NCBI RefSeq assembly: GCF_035083965.1
Contig: NC_089731.1
Span: forward strand, 3,697,001-3,761,000
Length of the DNA stretch: 64,000 bases
Direction of reading: 5' to 3'
Origin: Branchiostoma lanceolatum
Lineage: Eukaryota > Chordata > Leptocardii > Amphioxiformes > Branchiostomatidae
Shown: piece by piece, positions 34,601 through 46,600 of the stretch
Layout of the letters: each line of letters starts with the position of its first letter
How positions within the stretch are numbered: the first letter of the stretch is position 1
Position numbers and translations under genes: made by a program
Notes under the pieces: model-generated
Told to the model about the DNA's origin: nothing
The model's database searches: none
Seen by the model: only the letters and a program-made list of their open reading frames with translations

Positions 34601-37600
34601 TTGACATTGTGTCCTTGGGAAAGGCACTTTACATGCATTTCCTCCACTTCATTCAGGTGAAAATGAGTATCTGTCTTCAATTCAGTTAAGGACGTCCCTT
34701 GGATAAGACGTTAAATAGAGGAGGTGCCTTGCTTGAGGAGAACCACACCTTGGGCACGAGAAAGAACTCACCACGCTTATCAAAAAGAGTAGGGGTCCTT
34801 CCCGGTGTGAGTGGATCAAATATATCTGTCCGGATATGCAGCTTTTACTGTTCAGTACAAACCTGATGTGTTACGCCAAAGAGGCAGTTTACTCGATATG
34901 CAATACATATAAAAGAGCATCTTCGTAAATATGAAGTAGACATTTAGATGCCTGTTACCTACCATGGTATGAAGAATCCTGCAGAACCTGCCATGCCGAC
35001 CAAGACGCAAACTACCAACACAGGCACCGCACTTCTACTTGGAAGAAACTGAAGTGCCAGGGTTGTTGGAATAAGAGCCTGTCGGGAGTAAAACCTTTTA
35101 TGTGAGTCAACTATAACAAGATATTACTAAAAATTACAACAACGTCGTAATTTTGCGACATGGACGTCGCTCTATACATTGTAATTGCGTTGTTTGAACG
35201 AATCATAATCACAGAAATGACTAAATAAATTGACTTTCAAAATTCTATTTTTGGGCCATGAAATTGCTCTGGGCCCCCTGTAATGAGGAAGAACTTAGAG
35301 ACTCTTTGAACTGTCATGAAATGCTGAATCAGCTATTAGCCCCCATACTTGCTCTTGACACTTTGTCTAATCAAGCCCTCATTTATTTGTTATTAAGAGG
35401 TCCATCCTTTGTTTCGTCTGATTTCAATTGTAAAATTTTGGGCTTGACACAGGACTTTATTGCTACAAGCAAACGTTTTGAAACGTAGTACAGGTGTGTT
35501 ATCATATTCATTGTTTGTTTGTTAGTTAGTTTGTATTGGACGACCGAATTGCTGTTTCTTATTATTACTGTATCTATTTAAGTTGTAATGTTTATTTCCA
35601 GAGATGATGTTTAATATTAGCGATAGCTAGAGTGCATCATCTCTATGTCCTGTATATTTTTCTGTTGTTTGATTAAAAAAAATGCTGAATCGAGTCTTAC
35701 CAGCTCAAAGCACATGAACGGTATCCTCTTGCCAAACCTGGCCACTATCCTGCCAATAACAGGGACGGAGATGGCTGCAGAAACCTGTACGTCATACGTC
35801 ATAAAATACGTCATAAAATACGTCATACGTCATAAAACGATCATCGTCATCTTCACAGTTCTTGTGTTGTTTTATGCTCTTAATGTCAATAGAATAGCTA
35901 TAGCTCTTCAGCACATGCCAATGTACACTCTAAGCCAGTCTGCTTATAAAATTATTTGAATGGCATCCTCTGGACACCCCTCTTCTACACAGCGGTTACA
36001 GGATCCCAAGCAGATACGGTCCCCAGCCAAAAAACCTGGCCCCGATAAGTTGAAGCGTAAAAGACTGCATTAGTTTTGCTATATAGACTGGAGAACATTC
36101 ACTCAAGAATGAAAATGCTCTTACCGAAAATGCAAGCATGCTGTTGTGGATCTGGCCTGGAAGATCTAAACTGTACTGCACGTAAAGTACCACCGCCCCG
36201 ATCATTACCTGAAAAATATGGTGAACACAATCGCGAGTAAAATATCATCGGCTTCGGTCCCAATTGCACCGGTACCCGTCGGAGGTGTAGTCCCGGCCGG
36301 GCCCCGAAGCCACAAATTTGTCCCGGTGGCCTGACGGGTACCTGGTGGGGGTACACCGGGTCCCGATGTTCGCACGATTAGCTCACGGCGTCTATTTGTT
36401 ACCGGGTCCCGCGTTCAATTCAAGTCCGAGTTGAATTGATTCGGGATCCCGGTCGGGCACAGAAATAGCTCGGCAACCGCAGGGTGTCCGACGGAGCCAG
36501 GTAGGGGTCACGCCCGAAAGTGCCAAAAACAGTCCGTGACCTACCCGGCGGGGCCTTTTTTTCCAATTGGGACCGAAGCATTATATACATGTGCAGTGTA
36601 TTTCAACCTAGTATTGTGTCCGATAATACTCGAGTATTACTAGTAATAATGGTCAGAAATCACCAGTGCTGAATTGCTGCAGGGTTTACAATCACATAAT
36701 AAAGAACAGATACATATCTGCTCCACACTTGCACTTTGTGAAACTGTCTGGGTGGCTGCCATTCGGCGCAGCAGGTTACCTCAATACGACCTTCCCCAAC
36801 CGAATTCGGGTACCCATTCACACCTGGATGGAGGGATGTGTAAAGTGCCTTTTCCAAAAGCACAACATCGGGCCGTACCAGTGGTTTCGAACCCGGGACC
36901 TCTCGGTTCTGGGCGAAACACGCTGCCGATTGCGCCACACGACGCCACTAATACGAGACAAAGAAAGAACCCCAGGGGCCTGTTTTATGAGGAGGCTGGG
37001 AATACTTACAGCAAACGTAATCTGGACACAGAAAAATATCATCAACAGGAAGACATTAGGTCGAAACGTCCAAACTGCCCGGAGCATCTTAAGGAATGAT
37101 TGGCTACGCTGTTGTCCAGAAGTCGTCGAAAAGTCTGAAAATAACAGGAATATTGAAATGAAAATTATTCATCAACTGTGTCTAGATGCAAGTGTACTTC
37201 GGAAGACCTGCCCAGTGCAATGGAGGATAGGGAGGGATGGAGGTGAAGGAAAGGAAAGTGATCTCGATCCAGTTTTAGCTCACTGAAGAGCTAATCTTCC
37301 ACTGGTCGTGACAGAGAAGAAGACAGACGCCATGTACAGTATTTTCAGGTTCATTGTACCGGGGAAATTCCCCTAGCTCTTTTCGAATAGCACAATGAAC
37401 AGTGGACCACGGCTTAACGTCCCGTCCTAAGGACTGCGATCTTTTCCGGTAGCGTGCATGTCGGGTGAGCAACACAGCCGGGATCGAATCCGGGGCTTCT
37501 AGTTCCAGAGGCAAGATCGCTAACCACTGGACTACCCACGCTACTTAAAGGGAAAGGACCATGAGTACCCGTGAGACCGTTACGATCAGAATGAGTAATA

Positions 37601-40600
37601 TTATTCTAAAGAATCAATCTGAGATGGATTCTTTAGAGTAATATTACACATTATCATCATTTCTTATTGCCTCGATAGCTTTGTACAAATTGTATATAAC
37701 TGTTTGTGACATGTATATTTGATCATATTTGTAATCATTTTAAAATGTAAGTGAACCATCTGAAATTCAGTGTGATTTGTTTTCTTCACCCTGCTTATGT
37801 ATGTTCGCCTTTATTGTGATTATGATAAACAAACAATATATTATGAAAAAAAAACTACACTTAATTTCCGTATCTATATAGTAGGGCAGATAAATCTGCA
37901 GAGACAGAACAATTTGTAGATAGGTAATGATGAAAAGAATACCTCTTAGCTCTGTCGTTCCGACAATAATCGCAAGGACGCAGGCAAACATGATGACAGA
38001 AATAACACCAGCAGAGATCAGGTAACCAGTTTTCTACAGAAACATAAGCTTAGTCAGAGCTTCAACAGGAACAAAAACAATATTAGATTTGCTATCATAA
38101 TCATAATTTCTGTTAGCTGTTTCGTCCCTCTAATATAGGAAAATAAGATAGAACACAATTGTGTCGAAATACAATGATAAAGGGCTGGGCTAAAAATTGG
38201 AATAAACAATAACCATCTGATATAAAGACTACGAAATCATTCCAACCATTACCATTGTGTTTTGCTAATGAACAGCTACTATCGAAATACTAACAGCTCT
38301 GTAACTTTGGCGTATCTTTCTGACAACAAGATGCCATTGATTTATCTATGCAGTCCTTAGCGTGCATAGTTTTGGACAAAACAAGTTTTCGAAGACGTGC
38401 AGTGATTTCACAAGTCGCCAGCGGGTGCTTGACAGTTCTTACCTCCTCTGCCAAAGAGGCGTGGTCCATGGTGCCGTTTGTACTGTTGGCAGTGCCTGTT
38501 TCGTTGGAAATGGCACACGGATCAATCTGGGCCTGGGAGTACGCACCGACGATTTGTCCATGTATCGTAACACCTGCTAATATTCCAATCAACCCAAAAA
38601 GTCCCCCTGCAACAACCAAATCGCTCATGTCAAAAGATATCACAACATTGAAAAAAAACTTTTTAAGTTCACACAAATAAGAAGAAAAAAAACGAAACTC
38701 ACTGGTAACAGCTGACGCCAAGATAAAAATACAGATGAGCCTACAATTGAATACGTTACCTGCAATAATTGGAATACAATTGCAATATGCATTAGAGGAC
38801 GATACATAATAACACAGCTGTTTGCACACTACAGCAATACTCACTGTACGCAGTTGCCGAGTCTCTTTCCTGACTGTCAGGACTTAGAAACATGACGTAG
38901 GTACGGGAAGACACGACGAGTGCCTGAGGAAACAAAACAATGAAATTATCAAGTCCATCCAGACATATCAGGAATTGCCAAAAATAATTACTCAAGCAAC
39001 TGGATAAAGTTTTGAAAACTTTTTGGAAAGTTTTTTCAAAACTTTATCCAGTTGCTTGAGTAATTATTTTTGGCGTATCTTACTACCTGGATGTCTAACT
39101 TTCATCACCTCAAAAGTTCAACATAATACTACGTAGAACATAATAGAATGAAATCACATTCTTACCGTCTTAGAAAATATGACGACGATGTTCAGCACGA
39201 TGTACCATACCAACTTGCCCTCCAACCCCACATCCGGGACATACCACAGCAGGATGTACACGGGAGCGATGAGAAGTCCGGCGCCCAGGATCCTGATTGG
39301 TTCACAAAACTGTCATAAGTTTCACATTTCCCATAATGCACCGTCTGGGTCCCGGGAATGAAGGAAGGAAAACGAGCCTGCGATTTTACAACAGTCTCTC
39401 TCTGCATGCGAAACGACGCGACATATAATGGCACGAACCAATTGGCACGCAGAAGACAACTCGGGGCTTCGTTATTGATCCCATTGCATGCTGAAAGACG
39501 CGGATGGCACTGTGGGTAAAGCCCCCTCTCACTGGACCCGCGGCACACTGGCGGCACGCTGGCGGCGTCGCTGCGTCCTAAACTGGATTTGTGTTGCCCT
39601 TGACTTTATAATGGGAATACCATTGAAAACGTACAAGTAAGACCAAAAAGACAACAAAACACACAAAGCTTAATGAAAAAGATTCGTTTTTTGTCGATGA
39701 AATTCGTTGAGTACTTTGTCAATTCGATCGGCCGCAGCGACGCCGCCAGCGTGCCGCGGGTCCAGTAAGAGGGGGCTTAATGCATGCAGAATGCAAACGC
39801 AAAAAAAATGCAATCAGCATCATTACCGTGACATGGCGTATGTGGCGCAAGCGTACTGTGTCCGGTCCAGCTTATGCTGTCATAGTGATGAATTGTTTTC
39901 TCCTTACATTACCCATAGTACATTTGGGTATGCTTTGTATCTCCCAGCCGTGCAATGGAATATATGATAAGTTCTGGGGTCATCCTACTTTTAGGATTAT
40001 TGTCATATCTTGTATATCTTTTATGTACTAAGTATTTTTAATGTATTTATATGGTTTCTGCAGACTTAGATCATATCTTGGGTAACAATTCCGACTTGTT
40101 GGATAATAGTGGGCGAAAATTGTATCTATGGAATTGTATCTATAAATCTTTCTATTGAAACACATGAGCGAGTTGAGTTTACAAACTCCTGGCTTCCTGG
40201 ATCGAACCCGGGCCCGCCAAGTCTAAAGGCCGCATGCCAGACTGACCGGTTAGACTGGCCAGTTAGTGGCACCCTACTGTTACACTATATGCATAATATA
40301 TAGAGAGCTAGAGAGGGGGGGATATGAAGGACAATGTATGTATAGCTGCATTACTCTCATGTTCATTGTGAGGTTTAAGATAGAGGCGGTCAGTATGCTA
40401 TGTCACATCATCATCTTGACTCGTGATAACGTTGACTCTTACCATGGTTTCAACTTTCCCCATCTTGTGTCCGTTCTGTCCATCAGCGGAAGTATGATGA
40501 AGTTACAGACGGCGTCCATAACCCTGCCGCTAAACACAACGGAAGTTCCATAGACAGGCCGGAGCTAAAACAAAGATGGCGGATGCAAACGTTCAAGAAA

Positions 40601-43600
40601 TACATGTACTTTCAAATTTGGTTAGTAAAACGGACATTCTACAAAAGCCATGAATCATAATCCATGCCATTAAATATGTAGGGTGCTGCAACTTCGGACG
40701 TAAATTTATGAGTTCGACATCGCATTGCATCAGTGACGGTTGTCTAGAAAGCGTTGCGTTTTGACAAGTGATAAATAACAGTGGTGGTGCTTGAGGACTT
40801 GCCGTTGTGGAGTTGATCGTCCGTGGTTTTGCAGCCCCGTACGTACTCTCATCTCTCGGTTTCCAGTGATAATTCGGAGTTTTTCAGTAACGAAGTTGCC
40901 TCATTGCTGGGCTTATACGTAGTTTACGGGGCTCAGTATACGTAGTTTACGGCTCCAACCGTGTGTTTTTTCATGCGATAAAACGGCTGTGCGTCGGTAA
41001 CGTTAAAGACCATTGCTGGACACCCAGATATGACAAAACCTCGTCACTGGAAGCCTAGCGATGAAGACACCTTCGATGCTGGACACCGAGTGATTACAAA
41101 GGAACCCGTGACCTCAGTACTTTTGCCGTTCGATAAGGTTAGGTTCCGGCTAGCCGCGGCGACTCTAGTGGGAAGACGTATTTACTTGTCACATATACAG
41201 TGGAAGACACTGTATAACATACAAGTAAATAGGTCTTCCCACTAGAGTCGCCGCGGCTAAGTTCCGGCCAGAAAGGTTCGTATTTTACGGCATTGCAGGG
41301 CTACGAAGTTGTATTGCACGGGGTTCCAGCAGCAAATGATTCGAACGCACTTCGCGTGCGTATTCTGGCTCCAGTGTAACTCCTGGGTGCCATCCTTATA
41401 ATCTAGTGTTCGGGACTCCCATATGGGATGCCCGCAAATTAGGTAGGGTATTGGCACCCAGGCTATCTTTTGCAATTGATCGCTTCTGTGGTGGGTTCAC
41501 GGAAGAGGCTGGCTTAAATTACCAGGCTTAGTCTGTTACCCTATCTGGGCCCCCAGGGGTATGCATGGGGGTTTGGCTTGTAATGGAATTTCCGAGAGAA
41601 AAACTGTGTCAATGGCAACACCAGCTGTGGGTGGATATTAAGCAAGGCAACAGATAATAATCATAAGGGTCTCATAACTGCTGAGGGATGGGGTGGGGGA
41701 GCAATGAAAGAAAATAACAGCACAAACAACACTATACATGGTAAAAAACACATTCACACATGCTAATCACAATAATACACAAGCCCATATATGCATGCAC
41801 ACTCAAAATTCTAAGTGTGAAACATCTGTTTTCAATTTGATGTGTTGGAAAACAAAGGTCTTACCATTTTACTAGTACCCCTCCCATTCAACGTTAACAT
41901 TCGACCGGTATATTATATTGTGTACTTGGAGTTTCTTTAAGTAACGCCACACCCCCACCCCCCACCCCCACAGCAATATGATAAGTGTTGCCCTCCACCC
42001 AAGTCACCCTCAGCTGGGCTATTGACCCATTTTCCCCCTTTTACTATGCGCCAAATCCCCATGCATAGCCTTGAGGTCCAGAAAGGGTAGTCTGGCAGGG
42101 TAGCCTGCATTTTCCGCAAACCCTTCTGTGGCTCCTTAAGCCGGCGTCACAATTCATGCGAGCGTCGGCCGAATTTGTAGATCGCCCGAAGCTCGCCGAA
42201 TTTCAAAATCGCCCGAGCGTCGGCCGTATCTTCCAATGAAAATCTCGGGTGACGTCCGTTCAACACTAAAAGCTAAAAATCCCCCATGAGATGGTACCAT
42301 TTCTTGGACATGGACGAAGTCAGAAACGACTAACCTACTAAATGCCAATATTTGGATCAACTTTGATTTCTTAAAATCGTCCGAAGTCCGCGTAATCGAC
42401 CGGACGTTGGCCGTACTTCGGCCGAAAATACCATTTTGGAGCTCGCCGACAAGTCGGCCGAGCTGAATTCTTGATTTGTGACGGGGGCTTAAGCGATCAG
42501 AGAAACAGACTGCATGGAGGGAGAATAGGATGATCTAGGATGGCTATTTGTTTCAAGTCATGTTCCCATCACGGAGGGCCTGCATGCCCCTTTTACGTAG
42601 AGCGTAATCGGCCTTTTTAATTTTACGTAGAACGTTGCCGACCACTCCATAATTTAGCGTAGAACGTAAGGGGGGGGGGGCTTTTTGAATTTAGTGTTTT
42701 ACGTGGCCGGTGTTCAGGAATTATCGGTCCCCCAGGAAAATCGGTCCCCAATCCATGGTGGGCGTGGCCTAAAAAGTACGAAGGCCCACAGGGCCAAAGA
42801 CATAGATATCATCCACAAACACTGTCTTTGAATTGAATACTTAATGCCAAATGTATGAATTGTAAGAAGGTGGGACGGACATTGTCCACAAACACAAATA
42901 TGAACGTTTCATCAACAAAAAGTATCAGTTTTTGGCCATTGCAGGGACACATTTTCCCGGGGTAGCCAGGATTTCCGGTCCCCTCATAGGAAAGTCAACA
43001 ACTCTTCTCCTAGTAGTGATGCATTTGGAAAATACTTTATCTTTAAATTACTTTAAACTTGAGTTGATGCTCTTAACACAAAAATATAAACGTTTCAAGG
43101 GCAACAGTCTCTGCATTTGTCCATTGAGGGAATTCAGGGGAAGGGGACTCATTTTCCCGGGGTAGATCTAGCCGGGATTTTGGGTCCCCTCATAGAAAAG
43201 TCAACAACGCTTCTTCTGATGAACTTGGAAGCTTCTTTGTCAACTTCAAGGCGCTTATCTGAAGATTTAACACAACTATAAAGGTTTCAAAGCAAAAAGT
43301 TTCAGAACTTGGCCATTGAGGGGATTTCAGGGGAAGGGGACACATTTTCCCGGGGTAGATCTAGCCGGGATTTTCGGTCCCCTCATAGCAAAGTCAACAA
43401 CGCTTCTTATGATGGACTTGGAAATTGTTTGACAACTTAAGGGACGCTTCTCTGAAGAATTAGCACAACTATAAACGTTTCAAAAGCAAAAAAATCTCAG
43501 GATTTGGCCATTGAGGGATTTCAGGGGAAGGGGACACATTTTCCCGGGGTAGAACTAGCCGGGATTTTCGGTCCCCTCATAGGAAAGTCAACAACGCTTC

Positions 43601-46600
43601 TTATGATGGACATGGAAATTGTTTTTCAACTTAAAGACGCTTCCCCGAAAACTTAACACAACTATAAACGTTTCAAAAGCAAAATGTCTTAGGATTTGGC
43701 CATTGAGGGGATTTCAGGGAAGGGGACACATTTTCCCGGGGTACCCGGGATTTTCGGTCCCCTCATAGGAAAGTCAACAACGCTTCTCCTGATCCATTTG
43801 GAATCCTGTTTTTATACTTAAAGACGCTTCTCTGAAGACTCAACACAACTATAAAGGTTTCAAAGCAAAACGTTTCAGAACTTGGCCATGGAGGGGATTT
43901 CAGGGGAAATAAATTATAAACGTTTCAAAAGCAAAAGTCTCAAGATTTGTCAATTAAGGGGGAGGGGGACACATTTTCCCGGGGTAGCCGGGATTTTCGG
44001 TCCCCTCATAGGAAAGTGAAAAACGTTTCTTCTGATGTACTTGGAAATTGTTTGTCACTTTCAAGGCGCTTATCTGAAGATTTAACACAACTATAAAGGT
44101 TTCAAAGCAAAAAGTTTCAGAACTTGGCCATTGAGGGGATTTCAGGGGAAGGGGACACATTTTCCCAGGGTAGATCTAGTCGGGATTTTCGGTCCCCTCA
44201 TAGCAAAGTCAACAACGCTTCTTATGGTGGACTTGGAAATTGTTTGTCAACTTAAGGGATGCTTCTCTGAAGAATTGGCACAAAAATAAACGTTTCAGAA
44301 GCAAAAAGTCTCAGGATTTGGCCATTGAGCGGATTTCAAGGGGAGGGGGACACATTTTCACGGGATTTTCGGTCCTTTCATAGGAAAGTCAACAATGCTT
44401 CTTATGATGGACTTGGAAATTGTTTGTCAACTTGAAGCGCTTCCCTGAAGACTTAACACAACTATAAACGTTTCAAAAGCAAAAAGTCTCAGCATTTTGC
44501 CATTGAGGGGATTTCAGGTAAAGGGGACACATTTTCCCGGGCCAGGGTAGCCGGAATTTTCGGTCCCCTCATAGGAAAGTCAACAATGTCTCTTCTGATG
44601 GACTTGGAATCCTGTTTTTATACTTAAGACGGTTCTCTGAAGACCTAACACAACTATTAACGTTTCAAACGCGGAAAATGTCAGCATTTGTCCATTGAGT
44701 GGATTTCAGGTAAAGGGGACACATTTTCCCGGGCCGGGGTTAAGCCGGGATTTTCGGTCCCCTCATAGGAAGTCAACAACGCTTCTTCTGATGGACTTGG
44801 CATTGGAAACTTGTTTTTCAACTTGAAGACGCTTCTCTAAAGACATAACACAACTATAAACGTTTCAAAAGCAAAAAGTCTCAACATTTGACCATTGTGG
44901 GGATTTTAGGTAAAGGGGACACATTTTCCCGGTCCAGGGTAGCCGGGATTTTCGGTCCCCTCCTTTGAAAGTCAACAACGTCTCTTAAAATGGAGTTGGA
45001 AACCTGTTTTTCAACTTGAAGACGCTTCTCTGAAGACCTGACACAACTATAAACGTTTCAAAAGCAAAAAGTCTCAGCATTTGTCCATTGAGTGGATTTC
45101 AGATAAAGGGGACACATTTTCCTGGGCCGGGGTTAAGCCGGGATTTTCGGTCCCCTAATGAGAAAGTCAACAACGTCTCTTCTGATACACTTGCAAAACA
45201 GTTTTTTAAATTTAAGACGCTTCTATGAAGACTTGACACAACTGTAAACGTTTCAAAAGCAGAAAGTGTCAGCATTTGTCCATTGAGGGGATTTCAGGTA
45301 AAGGGGACACATTTTCCCGGGCCGGAGTAAAGCCGGGATTTTTGGTCCCCTAATGAGAAAGTCAACAACGTCTCTTCTGATACACTTGCAAAACTGTTTT
45401 TCAACTTGAAGTTGCTTCTATGAAGATATGACACAACTATAAACGTTTCAAAAGCAAAAAGTCTCAGCATTTGCACATTGAGGAGATTTCGGGTAAAGGG
45501 GACATATTTTCCCGGGCGGAGTTAAGCCGGGATTTTCGGTCCCCTAATGAGAAAGTCAACAACGTCTCTTCTAATGGACTTGGAAACCTGTTTTTCGACT
45601 TGTAGACGCTTCTCTGAAGACTTTACACAACTATAAACGTTTCAAAAACAAAACGTCTTAGCATTTGGCCATTGAGGGAATCTTAGGTAAAGGGGACACA
45701 TTTTCCCGGGCCAGGGTTAGGCCGGGATTCGCGAAGATGCTTGAAGACGCTTCCCTGAAGACTTGAAAAAAACTATAAACTTTTTGCTTTAGAAACGTTC
45801 ATAGTTGTGTCAGGCGTTCAGAGAAGCGTCATCAAGTTAGAAAACAGGTTTCCAAGTGATTCAGACGAGACGTTGTTGACTTTCCTATGAGGGGACCGAA
45901 AATCCCGGCTTTACCCCAGCCCGGGAAAATGTGTCCCCTTTACCTAAAATCTCCTCAATGGCCAATTAATGAGACTTTTTGTTTTCGAAACGTTTATAGT
46001 TGTGTCATATCTTCATAGAAGCGTCTTCAAGTTGAAAAACAGCGGCCAGGTTCAAGAGAAGACAAAATGTTGACTTTCAAATGAGGAGACCGAAAATCCC
46101 GGCTACCCTGGCCCGGGAATATTTGTCCCCTTTACCTGAAATCTCCTCAATGGCCAAATGCTGATACTTTTTGCTTTTGAAATGTTTATAGTTGTGTCAG
46201 GTCTCCAGAGAAGTGCCTTCAAGTTGAAAAAGTTTCCAAGTGCATCAGAAGAGACGTTGTTGACTTTCCTATGAGGGGACCGAAAATCCCGGCTATCCCG
46301 GGAAAAGTTTGTCCTCTTCAGATGAAATCCCACAATGGCCAAAACCCTTTGAAACGCTTTTATCAATTTTCATAGAATCGTCTTTAAGTTGAAAATTAGG
46401 GTTCGAAGTAGACCAGAGGACGATTGTTTCATTTTTCCTAGTAGGGGACATTATTTGTCGACAATGTCGACAGTGTAGAATTGTTATGTTACAGCCTATG
46501 TGGGCCTTCGTACTTTTAGGCCACGCCCACCAGTCTCAAATGTGGACCAATGGCAGGAGGGGGACCGATTTTCCCGGGGGGACCGATAATTCCTGAAAAC

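Noticed and set aside
36666-37286. 206-codon plus-strand ORF
   Set aside because: Runs through a tRNA-derived SINE on the minus strand and across an exon of the minus-strand MFSD2-like gene.
38290-38844. 184-codon minus-strand ORF as a separate gene
   Set aside because: Reads through both splice sites of one MFSD2-like exon (38606-38443); only that part matches the family.
42949-46450. CRISPR-like array
   Set aside because: Units of ~195 bp are contiguous and diverged with no unique spacers, in a eukaryotic genome; this is a tandem satellite inside a transposon.
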